From Croceivirga sp. (GTDB lineage: Bacteria; Bacteroidota; Bacteroidia; Flavobacteriales; Flavobacteriaceae): 64,000 bases of DNA. Below the pieces are notes generated by a model. The model saw only the letters and a list, made by a program, of their open reading frames with translations. It made no database searches and was not told where the DNA came from. The stretch lies in the NCBI GenBank assembly GCA_028281025.1, contig JANQKR010000031.1, positions 62,001 through 126,000 on the forward strand, given 5' to 3'. The position numbers and the translations under genes were made by a program. Positions 9,072 to 17,120 of the stretch are shown here, in pieces. The first letter of the stretch is position 1; every line of letters starts with the position of its first letter.

Positions 9072-9790
9072 ACATTAAAGCTGTAATCGTAGAGGATTCC
9101 AGATTGGCGCGAAATGAGTTGAAGGAACTGCTCAAACCCCATACCAACATTGAATTGGTAGGTGAAGCGGAGAATGTGGACATGGGCTTTGAGTTGATTC
9201 AAAATACGCAACCGGACCTGCTGTTTTTGGATATCAATATGCCTGAGAAGGATGGTTTTGAGTTATTGGAACTATTGGATGAGGTACCCATTACCATTTT
9301 TACGACCGCCTTTGATGAATATGCCATTAAGTCCTTCGAATACAATGCTTTGGATTATCTGTTAAAACCCATTAACCAAAAACGTTTTGATCTGGCAATT
9401 GAAAAAGCAAGAGATCAATTGGAGGGTAAGGGTAATGAGCCCCAAACCCAAAGGTTAACGGCTTCCAGCCAGATTTTCATTAAAGACGGGGAAAAATGCT
9501 GGTTGGTAAAAATCGGTGAGATTTCACATTTTGAAATTGTGGGGAATTACTCCAGGGTCTTTTTTAATGATGAAAAGCCAATGCTGTACAAATCGTTGAA
9601 CCAAATTGAGGAGAAACTCCCGGACACCAATTTTTTTAGGGTCAATCGACAACAAATTGTAAATACCAATTTTATCAAAAATGTGGTACCATGGTTTAAC
9701 GGAAAGCTCAAATTGACCATGCAGAACGGCGATGAAGTGGAGGTGTCCCGCCGGCAATCCTATCTGTTTAAGGATAAGATGAGTTTTTGA
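9068..9790 (+). CDS. LytTR-family response regulator
   Basis: The 240-residue partner of the preceding kinase has a CheY-like receiver (1-120) with phospho-acceptor Asp55 in LFLDINMPEKDGF and the conserved Lys in LLKPI. Residues about 135-240 are a LytTR DNA-binding domain (EISHFEIVGNYSRVF and FFRVNRQQIVN are typical). It should bind short direct repeats upstream of target genes as a dimer. Overlap with the kinase gene by four bases indicates translational coupling. A convergent terminator lies 55 bases downstream. Confidence 0.94.
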   Translation: MNIKAVIVEDSRLARNELKELLKPHTNIELVGEAENVDMGFELIQNTQPDLLFLDINMPEKDGFELLELLDEVPITIFTTAFDEYAIKSFEYNALDYLLKPINQKRFDLAIEKARDQLEGKGNEPQTQRLTASSQIFIKDGEKCWLVKIGEISHFEIVGNYSRVFFNDEKPMLYKSLNQIEEKLPDTNFFRVNRQQIVNTNFIKNVVPWFNGKLKLTMQNGDEVEVSRRQSYLFKDKMSF

Positions 9791-9845
9791 TGGTATTGAC
9801 CACGTATATGGCTTTGATTTACAATAGCCAAGCTACGATGGGAAT

Positions 9846-9877
9846 AAAAAAAGCCCTTGTTTGAACAAGGACTTTTT
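9846..9877. terminator. Bidirectional terminator between lytR-type gene and doxX
   Basis: CCTTGT and ACAAGG pair around a TTGA loop, flanked by an A-run on the left and CTTTTT on the right. It can stop transcription arriving from either of the two convergent genes. Confidence 0.8.
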
Positions 9878-9897
9878 CTACTGAAAACGATACGATT

Positions 9898-10272
9898 TTA
9901 GGCCCTAAGGATATCCTTGTATCGGTCTTTATATCCAATTAAGGTCAAAACGTTAAAAATTAAAAGGCCCAAAGCCGGTCCAATACCTTCGGGAGCCAGG
10001 GTGGCATGGAATAAAACCGCACAAACCGAGACGCTCATAAGAATAAGGGCCATCAATGCACCAAATTTATTCAGGAGCAAGGCCAGCCCAGCAAGAACTT
10101 CCACAAGCGCAACCAAGGTTATGGTCTTTGAACTGACCAATGCACCAAAGTACGCCCCTGCGTCACCAGTTACTTCCGGTGCAGGAAGAAAGTTCAGGAA
10201 TTTGTTGAGTCCAAAGACCAATACAAACAATCCTAACAGGATTCGGATTACCATAAAAACTTTTGAATTCAT
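9898..10272 (-). CDS. DoxX-family membrane protein
   Basis: This 124-residue inner-membrane protein has four predicted helices, a short N-terminal FGLNKF motif near 20-25, and the pattern VALVEVLAGLALLLNKFGAL typical of DoxX-like proteins. The family is linked with redox or thiosulfate metabolism in some organisms, but most members, including this one, have no known role. It is the last gene of the minus-strand block and lies 69 bases downstream of the CPBP protease gene. Confidence 0.78.
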   Translation of the reverse strand: MNSKVFMVIRILLGLFVLVFGLNKFLNFLPAPEVTGDAGAYFGALVSSKTITLVALVEVLAGLALLLNKFGALMALILMSVSVCAVLFHATLAPEGIGPALGLLIFNVLTLIGYKDRYKDILRA

Positions 10273-10341
10273 ACATGGGATTTTTATTGGTTAGACTGTT
10301 AAGGTACTCAAAAATAACTGGATATCAATTATTTAAAAATC

Positions 10342-11088
10342 TCAAAGAATAAAATAGAAGATAAAATAGGTCATGGTGAGATTGAAAAGGGCATGGGATA
10401 AAATAGCTCCAAGAATTGACCCTGACCGCTGTTTGACCAAAAAGAAAATTCTTGAGGCAACAAACATAAGAACTACCCACAGTAGGGCAGGAAGGGGACG
10501 AAATACCCAACCTCCTCCGGTATACAATATTCCAAAGTGAGCCAAATGGGTCAGGGCAAATGCCCCACTATCAACATAGGATGCTCCAGTTGATCCAAAT
10601 TTCTCGGTAAAGCATCGATGTATAAAACCCCGGTACATCAATTCTTCCCCAATTGGACTAAAGATCATGCTGGTCAAACCAAAAATGAGGAAGTACATCA
10701 ATCGATGTTCGTGCAGATCGGCCGAATTTGGAATAGTATAGGATTTGGAAATATATACAAGCCAGTTTACGGTTGAATTTCCATAAAGCAAATCACCAAT
10801 AAACCATACCAGGGCACAGAAAAGGATTCCCAGAAGGATTCCGATCAATAATCCCTTTCCACTATGTGGTTTTCGGATGCCTATTTCTTTTCTTCCCGAT
10901 CTGTTCAATAGCACAAAGGGCAAAAGCCACATGATTACAAATATGATGGAAGTAAAGCGATAGTCCCCTGTTTTATTGGCTTGCAATACGGTAATGAACC
11001 TGGGAACGCCCAACAGTAAGATCAGAAATAGGCCAAGCTGCCAGTTGAATTTTAATGTTCTCTTTAAATACGACTTAAAAAAATCCAC
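10342..11088 (-). CDS. CPBP-family intramembrane metalloprotease
   Basis: The 248-residue polytopic membrane protein has all three CPBP (CAAX protease and bacteriocin-processing) motifs: Glu148-Glu149 and Arg153 in EELMYRGF, FALTHL with His181, and His231 with Asn235 in SHALFN. These residues form the active site in Rce1-type proteases. The start appears to be GTG at 11088, seven bases after the DUF3644 stop. In bacteria such proteins process peptides or act in bacteriocin immunity; here the substrate is unknown. Confidence 0.88.
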   Translation of the reverse strand: MDFFKSYLKRTLKFNWQLGLFLILLLGVPRFITVLQANKTGDYRFTSIIFVIMWLLPFVLLNRSGRKEIGIRKPHSGKGLLIGILLGILFCALVWFIGDLLYGNSTVNWLVYISKSYTIPNSADLHEHRLMYFLIFGLTSMIFSPIGEELMYRGFIHRCFTEKFGSTGASYVDSGAFALTHLAHFGILYTGGGWVFRPLPALLWVVLMFVASRIFFLVKQRSGSILGAILSHALFNLTMTYFIFYFIL

Positions 11089-11095
11089 TTAAAAA

Positions 11096-12385
11096 CTATC
11101 TAGTTTTCCGTATTCGGTTCTGTCTTTTTTTCTTAACGAGAGTGAGATAGTTTTTATCGATCTTTAATTTGTTGACTATAAACTCAACACATTTTTCGCT
11201 ATACGTATGTCTAGCTTGATTTCCATGGTCAAAATGAAACGGATTACTTTGATTTTGCCATTTTTCATTTTCGCAAACACTATTGAAATCATCTAAATTG
11301 AATTCAATTTTTTTTCTTTTGGGTAAAATCTCCTCCAATCTTTCTTTACTGTAAATATTTAATATTCGATTATTAACCTCTTTAATGATTTCTTTGGCCA
11401 TAAATGGGTGAGAAACTTTTGGGTCTTTTGTTTTTTCAACAAAAATAGCCTTTGAACTAGTGAGATTTGCTAAGGTTTGATTTGGGTTTTTAGAATTGTC
11501 AACAATGCCAATGCTCAAATTTATTGGGATTGCAAAAAAAGGATTTTGAATATCATCAGCTTTATTTTGGAACCTTTCTATTAAAGATTTAACTTCTTTA
11601 GCCCTCTTTTCACCATATTTTTTGTTCAATTTATTCAAGGAAATACTATCTCCCTCAATTACTAAAGATAATAGACCTATCCCTTCTAACTCTATGGGTT
11701 TTTTTCCAGTAAATTCTTGAAAGAGCTTAGTATAATTAAAAACACCACTCTGAAAATATCTACTAGCAATTGAGGCTAACTCTGGGAGTATGTAATGTGT
11801 TGACTGATCTCTCAATTCAATAATGTATTCCAAATTCATTCGTAAAGGAGAACTCTCTTGAAACTGCTCCTTTAGAATTTCTCTAATGGATTTTGTTTTC
11901 TTCTCATTTTTAGATTTTCTCCAAATTGAATCTGGTCCTTTTTCTTCAATGAGTTTTGCTTTAAGTATTTTTTCAAAAGCATTAATGAAGTGAGTAAGGA
12001 AGGCGTCAAGTCTGTTAGGGGTTGAAGGTCTATTAAATAGTTCAATAGCTAAAGTAAACTCACTTCTTGACACATCGGTTAATATCCTAGCGTCTTCATT
12101 GAAACCATTTATTTTCCCGTCAAACTGGGAGAGTCGATTTTTGATGCTAATCCTCCTTAGAAATTCATCTAATCCTATTGTTAATACTCCATCAGAATAA
12201 TACTTTCCATTTCCTAGTGGTTTCACAAATTCATTCCATTCGTTTCGACTCATTTTCGCATCTATAGAGCCTTTCAAGGGATATCCGGTCGCATTTGAAA
12301 CATCTTCTAAAGAGAACTCTTTTTGAATGCTTTCGTGCTTTTTTAAAAACGCAAAGAGCTTCTTTTGTTTTTCTGTTATTCTCAT
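11096..12385 (-). CDS. DUF3644-family protein, predicted HEPN ribonuclease
   Basis: This 429-residue protein matches DUF3644 by pattern. AIELFNRP near 113, the helix with AFEKILKAKLIEEKGPDSIW at 136-155, and a C-terminal tract with YSEKCVEFIV are all typical. RDQSTH at 192-197 fits the Rx4H catalytic motif of HEPN ribonucleases. Residues 1-90 look like a separate helix-turn-helix-like domain. The gene is visibly richer in A and T than its neighbours. Its ATG directly abuts the SDR stop codon and its own stop is seven bases from the CPBP start, so it sits tightly inside an otherwise ordinary gene row. Acquisition by transfer and a defence role are inferences. Confidence 0.75.
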   Translation of the reverse strand: MRITEKQKKLFAFLKKHESIQKEFSLEDVSNATGYPLKGSIDAKMSRNEWNEFVKPLGNGKYYSDGVLTIGLDEFLRRISIKNRLSQFDGKINGFNEDARILTDVSRSEFTLAIELFNRPSTPNRLDAFLTHFINAFEKILKAKLIEEKGPDSIWRKSKNEKKTKSIREILKEQFQESSPLRMNLEYIIELRDQSTHYILPELASIASRYFQSGVFNYTKLFQEFTGKKPIELEGIGLLSLVIEGDSISLNKLNKKYGEKRAKEVKSLIERFQNKADDIQNPFFAIPINLSIGIVDNSKNPNQTLANLTSSKAIFVEKTKDPKVSHPFMAKEIIKEVNNRILNIYSKERLEEILPKRKKIEFNLDDFNSVCENEKWQNQSNPFHFDHGNQARHTYSEKCVEFIVNKLKIDKNYLTLVKKKRQNRIRKTR

Positions 12386-13171
12386 TTAAAAAGACTTTAA
12401 TAATCCGCCATCAATGGGAATATTGGTGCCGTTAATATAAGCGGCTTTGTCCGAAGCTAAAAATGCAACCAAATACCCATATTCTTCAGGCATGCCAATT
12501 CGTTGTGCCGGAACACTGTTTTCCATGGCTTTTCGCACCTCGGTACGGTCAATCCCCATTTTTTCGGCCTTTTTGGCGTTCAATTGGGCAATACGTTCCG
12601 TATCAAAATAACCGGTCAAGATATTATTCACAGTGATACCGTCTTTGGCAACATCAATGGCCAAGCTTTTGGCCCAGGTAACCACTGCCGCCCGAATGGA
12701 ATTGGACAGGGCCAGATAATTCAATGGTTCCTTGACCGATATTGAAGCTACGTTGATGATACGTCCCCATCCTTGTTTTTGCATGTGTGTTAGGGCCATT
12801 TGGGTGGTAAGGACAACGGATTTAAATAGCAGGTCAAAAGCATTTTGATAATCCGTTACCTTTTTTTCCAATGCACCCCCGGCTTCTGGTCCTTGGGTAT
12901 TATTGACCAGGATATCCACCGTGTTTTCCTTAAAAAAACGGAAAATAATGGATTTATAAGCTTCGTACTTGGTAAAATCCACTATAAGATAGTGATGCTC
13001 CTGACCTTCGTCCGTGGGTAGATTTTTTATAAGGGATTTCATTTTGTCCCCACTTCTCGCCATTAGGGTAACGCTGGCACCACTTTCGGCCAGTTGAACA
13101 GCGATGGCCTTTCCTATGCCCTGACTACTACCGCCCACGAGAGCTCTTTTTCCTTTTAAATCTATGACCAA
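12386..13171 (-). CDS. Atypical short-chain dehydrogenase/reductase
   Basis: This 261-residue cytoplasmic oxidoreductase-like protein has a Rossmann NAD(P)-binding motif (GGSSQGIG, 13-20), NNTQG near 90 and Ser143 in the NVAS motif. The YxxxK signature is broken: Tyr152 is followed by Ser156 instead of Lys. This resembles the BKR-like SDR subgroup with a degenerate active site, so activity is uncertain. The only start available after the upstream in-frame stop is TTG at 13171 (or ATT/GTT), just beside a GGAG contributed by the edge of the heptamer array. The downstream DUF3644 gene abuts it with no gap. Confidence 0.82.
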   Translation of the reverse strand: MVIDLKGKRALVGGSSQGIGKAIAVQLAESGASVTLMARSGDKMKSLIKNLPTDEGQEHHYLIVDFTKYEAYKSIIFRFFKENTVDILVNNTQGPEAGGALEKKVTDYQNAFDLLFKSVVLTTQMALTHMQKQGWGRIINVASISVKEPLNYLALSNSIRAAVVTWAKSLAIDVAKDGITVNNILTGYFDTERIAQLNAKKAEKMGIDRTEVRKAMENSVPAQRIGMPEEYGYLVAFLASDKAAYINGTNIPIDGGLLKSF

Positions 13172-13183
13172 AACAATACTTTT

Positions 13184-13386
13184 CTCCTAACTCCTAACTC
13201 CTAACTCCTAACTCCTAACTCCTAACTCCTAACTCCTAACTCCTAACTCTTAACTCCTAACTCTTAACTCCTAACTCCTAACTCCTAACTCCTAACTCTT
13301 AACTCCTAACTCCTAACTCTTAACTCCTAACCACTAACTAGCAACCATCAACCATCAACCATCAACCATCAACCATCAACCATCAA
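13184..13386. repeat. Tandem array of 29 heptamers
   Basis: The array is in unbroken 7-bp phase. Twenty-one units are CTCCTAA or CTCTTAA (the T-variant occurs at 13247, 13261, 13296 and 13317). Then come single CCACTAA and CTAGCAA units, then six CCATCAA units. It fills almost the whole gap between the cupin stop codon at 13387 and the SDR start at 13171. Every main unit contains a stop codon on the plus strand, so it is not coding. On the transcribed minus strand it reads as a run of TTAGGAG words. Copy number is likely to vary between strains. Confidence 0.97.
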
Positions 13387-13698
13387 CTATTTATACTCCT
13401 CCCTTACCGGACAAAAAATGTCCATAAGCTTACATGGGGTCAAGGCTTTTCCACCATGGGGTGAATTCGAGGGTATCACGACCACATCTCCAGGTCTGTA
13501 AATAGCGGTCTCCCCATCTACAGTGAATTCGAATTCTCCTTCCACCACGTGCATTATTTGTTCGTGATGGTGGTGGTGCTCGGGAACTTCAGCACCCTTA
13601 TCAACGGTCCAAAACGCCCAACTCATGGTAGCTCCGTGAACCAGTTTCCCGTGGTAACCGGGCATAATTTCCTTGGACGGTAGTTCTGAAAGGTTCAT
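13387..13698 (-). CDS. Cupin-domain protein
   Basis: This 103-residue protein is a single small beta-barrel cupin. The metal-binding motif 1 region is EHHHHHEQ, with a later glutamate-containing VVEGEFEFTVDGE, and motif 2 includes PGDVVVIPSNSPHGG. Such proteins bind a divalent metal and serve as isomerases, dioxygenases or sensors; the substrate is unknown. The start is set at the ATG at 13698 because the 15 residues encoded upstream do not fit the fold. The stop codon touches the heptamer array, and the gene is divergent from the Mpl-like ligase. Confidence 0.85.
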   Translation of the reverse strand: MNLSELPSKEIMPGYHGKLVHGATMSWAFWTVDKGAEVPEHHHHHEQIMHVVEGEFEFTVDGETAIYRPGDVVVIPSNSPHGGKALTPCKLMDIFCPVREEYK

Positions 13699-13747
13699 AT
13701 TCTTAATTTTCTGGTTGAAGTTAAAAATATTCCTCAAGGTCATTGGC

Positions 13748-13755
13748 TATCTTTG
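13748..13755 (+). promoter_or_regulatory. Candidate -7 element for the Mpl-like ligase gene
   Basis: TATCTTTG is a perfect TAnnTTTG and lies 18 bases before the chosen ATG. No clear -33 TTTG is present at 19-20 bases, so only the -7 half supports it. Confidence 0.4.
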
Positions 13756-13773
13756 GTCGGAAATTTTTACGGA

Positions 13774-15126
13774 ATGCATATTCATTTTATTGCCATTGGT
13801 GGCAGCGCCATGCACAATCTGGCTTTGGCCCTTGAACACAAAGGCTATCGGGTAACCGGTAGTGATGATGTTATTTTTGAACCTTCCAAAAGCCGATTGG
13901 ATGAAAAAGGCCTGTTGCCCAGGGAATTCGGATGGTTTCCAGAGAAAATTACAGCGGATTTGGATGCCGTAATTCTGGGAATGCATGCGAAACCCGATAA
14001 TCCGGAATTGCATCGGGCACAGCAAATGGGAATAAAGATATATTCCTATCCGGAGTTCCTTTATGAGATGTCCAAGAATAAGACCAGGGTCGTTATTGGG
14101 GGAAGCCATGGCAAGACCACGATTACTTCAATGATCCTGCATGTGCTGCATTATAATGGCATTGAAGTGGACTATATGGTGGGCGCACAGTTGGAGGGTT
14201 TTGAGCGAATGGTACATCTCACCGAAGAAAATGATTTTATCGTCCTGGAAGGGGATGAATATTTAAGTTCACCGATTGACCGTAGGCCTAAATTCCATTT
14301 ATATCACGCCAATATTGCACTCTTGAGCGGAATTGCCTGGGATCATATCAATGTTTTTCCTACCTACGGGAATTATTTGGAACAGTTTCAGGTTTTTGTG
14401 GATGGTATTGTAAAAGGAGGGAGCATCACTTATAATGCAGAGGACCCGGAGGTAAAAAAAGTAGTTGAGGCTTCGCAAAATACCATTCGTAAGTTACCTT
14501 ATGAAACCCCGGAGTATGCAGTGGACAATGGGATTACCTTTTTGGAAACTGAAGATGGACCAATGCCTTTGGAGGTCTTTGGGAGACACAACCTCAGTAA
14601 CCTTATGGGGGCCAAATGGATTTGTCAGCAAATGGGGGTGGACGAGGCTGATTTTTACGAGGCCATAGGAACCTTTAAAGGGGCCAGTAAGCGCATGGAG
14701 AAGATTGCTGAAGGACCAACATCCGTTGCCTTTAAGGATTTCGCACACGCACCGAGCAAGGTAAAGGCTACTGTACTGGCAGTAAAGGAGCAGTTCCCTA
14801 ACAAAAAGCTATTGGCCTGTTTGGAGTTGCATACGTACAGCAGCCTCAATGCCGAATTCTTGAAGTACTACAAGGGGGCTTTGGATGCCGCAGATGATGC
14901 GGTGGTCTTTTATTCCCCCAAAGCCGTTGAAATCAAAAAATTGGATGCCGTATCCGCGCAACAGATCGCAGACGCTTTTCAGCGTGATGACCTGATTATA
15001 TTCACCGAGCCGCAATCGTTTCAAGAATTTTTGTTCGGTCAGGATTTTACAAACACCGTTTTATTGCTTATGAGTTCCGGGAACTATGGAGGACTGGATT
15101 TTGATAAGGTCGCCGAACATTTTTAG
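13774..15126 (+). CDS. mpl: Mpl-like Mur ligase (UDP-MurNAc:tripeptide ligase)
   Basis: Mpl attaches recycled L-Ala-D-Glu-mDAP to UDP-MurNAc in the cytoplasm for peptidoglycan recycling. The 450-residue protein opens with MHIHFIAIGGSAMHNLA, has the ATP P-loop GGSHGKTT at 109-116, the GDEYLSSPIDRRPKF metal/substrate region near 161-175, and the C-terminal ligase domain (GRHNLSNLMGA, then FKDFAHAPSKVKAT). The frame begins at a TTG at 13753, but ATG at 13774 fits the family start. A -7 element precedes it. It is slightly shorter than enterobacterial Mpl but has all three Mur domains. Confidence 0.9.
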   Translation: MHIHFIAIGGSAMHNLALALEHKGYRVTGSDDVIFEPSKSRLDEKGLLPREFGWFPEKITADLDAVILGMHAKPDNPELHRAQQMGIKIYSYPEFLYEMSKNKTRVVIGGSHGKTTITSMILHVLHYNGIEVDYMVGAQLEGFERMVHLTEENDFIVLEGDEYLSSPIDRRPKFHLYHANIALLSGIAWDHINVFPTYGNYLEQFQVFVDGIVKGGSITYNAEDPEVKKVVEASQNTIRKLPYETPEYAVDNGITFLETEDGPMPLEVFGRHNLSNLMGAKWICQQMGVDEADFYEAIGTFKGASKRMEKIAEGPTSVAFKDFAHAPSKVKATVLAVKEQFPNKKLLACLELHTYSSLNAEFLKYYKGALDAADDAVVFYSPKAVEIKKLDAVSAQQIADAFQRDDLIIFTEPQSFQEFLFGQDFTNTVLLLMSSGNYGGLDFDKVAEHF

Positions 15127-15188
15127 TTTGTATCCGGAATAATTGTCAGGGAATTCTTTTTGGGAACGGCTTTTGAGCTATATCGGCC

Positions 15189-15362
15189 ATGCGTATGAGC
15201 ACGGCAATCAAACTTATGAAAATGGTCAGAAGCGTTGTCTCCATGGCCTTAATGGCCATTATGATAGGTGTTTCCAATGTAATTATGGAGGAAGACCGTA
15301 GCGTTAATGATACCCAGGCAAGGATGGAACAACAGCTAATCGAAAATGATGAAGAAGGATAG
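15189..15362 (+). CDS. 57-residue possible membrane protein
   Basis: A short open frame lies 62 bases after the Mpl gene. Its product has a basic N-terminus, one hydrophobic stretch at about 14-33 (methionine- and valine-rich) and an acidic tail ending ENDEEG. This basic-hydrophobic-acidic order is what a small single-span membrane protein would show. No family was recognised and the frame could be chance, although an ATG is present and the opposite strand has no convincing gene here. Confidence 0.4.
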   Translation: MRMSTAIKLMKMVRSVVSMALMAIMIGVSNVIMEEDRSVNDTQARMEQQLIENDEEG

Positions 15363-15371
15363 TCCTTTAGA

Positions 15372-15821
15372 CTACACCCCAAACTGTCTAAAATGGTGGT
15401 CCAGGTGCTTATATTGCATTTGTCCCCATTGGTCATAGGTAAAATGCCCAAAAGCGGGGTGGGGGTCCCTATCCTTTTGCGTTCTGGTTTCGTGGAAATC
15501 TGTTAGTAACCGGGTTAAGGTCGATTTTTCCTTGTCAAAGTCCCTTTTGTCCTCTACTCGAAACTGTTTTGGCGTAGGCATGTTCTTTTTCCACAGTTTG
15601 TCGTCATACATCCCTTTTTTAAAGGATTTCATCAGTAATCCCATAAAAAAATTGGGTTTGGGCAAGGTGGTCCGCCCCAATGCAATTTCCAAGGGGAGTT
15701 GGCAATGGCGCATCATCTGTCCGGCATTCATTTTACCCCAGTTCGGTTGGGTGTCCGCGGTAATTTTACGCAATCTGTCCAAAACCTCTTGGTGCGCATC
15801 TGTGTCAAAAAGGGATTTCAT
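15372..15821 (-). CDS. DUF1569-family (DinB-like) protein
   Basis: This 149-residue protein has the layout of DUF1569, a DinB/YfiT-like four-helix family. HCQLPLEIALG near residue 39 and a terminal HLDHHFRQFG supply the histidines expected for a metal site. The family is found in many Bacteroidota, with possible thiol-transferase-like or stress roles that are unproven. The frame extends to 15890, but MKSLFD at 15821 is the natural start. It converges on the small 57-residue frame with nine bases between them. Confidence 0.8.
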   Translation of the reverse strand: MKSLFDTDAHQEVLDRLRKITADTQPNWGKMNAGQMMRHCQLPLEIALGRTTLPKPNFFMGLLMKSFKKGMYDDKLWKKNMPTPKQFRVEDKRDFDKEKSTLTRLLTDFHETRTQKDRDPHPAFGHFTYDQWGQMQYKHLDHHFRQFGV

Positions 15822-15937
15822 GGCATACGGTTTTTCTTGTCCCAAAGTACAAAGTTCCCTGCCAACCAACAAGCAGGCTTTTGAACACAAAAAACAGTGC
15901 CCTTAACCAACAATGATGCCTAAACTAAGTGATGGTT

Positions 15938-16900
15938 TTACTTTTGCCCCTCCCTCAATATGTTGATTTCTTCTTTAAGCTTTTGAATCTCCTTTTGTTG
16001 CGCAATGGTATAGAGCATGAGTTCCTCAATCTTTTGGAGCAGTTTGGCGTTCATTTCCCCAAGTTGGATACCGTTTTCCGCTACCTCTTGGGCACTAGGG
16101 ATATCCTGTAGATGTCCTTTTTCTTTTATATGGGTTTCCACCTCTTCTAAAGTAGGGAGTTCATGGTCTTTATTGAAAACATAATCCGGCCAGCCCACCA
16201 AATCCACTTTGACCTCTTTGGCATGGATGTCGCCATTTACCGCGAGTCTGGCATCAGGATTTTTGGTTCCTATACCCATATTTCCATTTACAACTAACTT
16301 TCCGGGATTTTGCCCACTCCCACCACTATAATTTTGATATAACTCTACGACTCCATCTCCATAGTGGCCAACATCAGAGCCAATCCTGAGATGGTTGTTG
16401 CTGCCACTGCTTCCTGCCCAAATTTTAAAAGGTATTCCACTGCCACCGTCCCCAATGGAAAACATACCTCCGTTCAGAGTGAGCTTGTGTTCTGGAGTAG
16501 AAGTGCCAATCCCGACATTGCCTGAAGTTTGTTGAAACGAAACATGTCCACCTCTGTAAATTCTGATATGCTCATAGTCCGTGGTCTCGTTATTGGTCAA
16601 GAATTGCAAATAATTGTTATTTCCATTATATCTTATAAATGCTCCTGATTTATTTGGATTGCCGTTATCGTACTCATTCCATCTAATGGTTCCACTGTCT
16701 TCCTGGTTGATAGTGCTATTGGCTAAAATGATGTCGCCATCGTTGGTTGATATGTTGCCATAAACGTCCAGTTTTTCACTTGGGTTTGAAGTTCCAATTC
16801 CCACATTATCTGTTGTGGTGATGCTACTTCCGTTATCCGTCCACTGGGCGCTCAGGCCGGTTTGGATAACCATTAGGGGGATAAAAAATGCTTTTTTCAT
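15938..16900 (-). CDS. Secreted tail-fibre-like repeat protein
   Basis: This 320-residue exported protein has a signal peptide (MKKAFFIPLMVIQTGLSAQ) and three repeats of the pattern VGIGTxxPxxKLxVxG, at about residues 33-50, 132-149 and 208-225. The C-terminal region (DLVGWPDYVF...LPTLEEVETHIKEKGHL...PSAQEV) matches the conserved end of tail-collar-type proteins in flavobacteria. It closes with a leucine-rich coiled coil from about 265 to 318. Trimer formation on the cell surface is likely, as in phage fibres. It stands alone between a DUF1569 gene and radC, without any phage genes. Confidence 0.82.
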   Translation of the reverse strand: MKKAFFIPLMVIQTGLSAQWTDNGSSITTTDNVGIGTSNPSEKLDVYGNISTNDGDIILANSTINQEDSGTIRWNEYDNGNPNKSGAFIRYNGNNNYLQFLTNNETTDYEHIRIYRGGHVSFQQTSGNVGIGTSTPEHKLTLNGGMFSIGDGGSGIPFKIWAGSSGSNNHLRIGSDVGHYGDGVVELYQNYSGGSGQNPGKLVVNGNMGIGTKNPDARLAVNGDIHAKEVKVDLVGWPDYVFNKDHELPTLEEVETHIKEKGHLQDIPSAQEVAENGIQLGEMNAKLLQKIEELMLYTIAQQKEIQKLKEEINILREGQK

Positions 16901-17120
16901 TGTAGTAAATTTCTTTACTAAAATTAAGAAATGTACAATTATTTTATTCGTTTTTTTGGTTAAATCAAGGGGGGATTGAGTGGTAAATAGGATAATCGTA
17001 CAACGCAAAATGGTGATATGGACAACGTCCGATTTCGGGTTTATCGCAGTGGTGAAAAAGTTCCGTTTTGGAGTGCTTTTAAGAGTGACCTACATGAAAT
17101 TAAACTCCTATCTTTAAAGC

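Noticed and set aside
9846-9877. LytTR binding site for the adjacent regulator
   Set aside because: The sequence is an inverted repeat with A- and T-runs, which is a terminator. LytTR sites are short direct repeats.
13184-13386. CRISPR array or telomere-like sequence
   Set aside because: Units are 7 bp without spacers, and the TTAGGAG word on the minus strand only superficially resembles eukaryotic telomere repeats. It is an internal tandem repeat.
15938-16900. Prophage or tailocin region suggested by the tail-fibre-like protein
   Set aside because: Neighbours are DUF1569 and radC; no capsid, tail tube, lysis or integrase genes are present.
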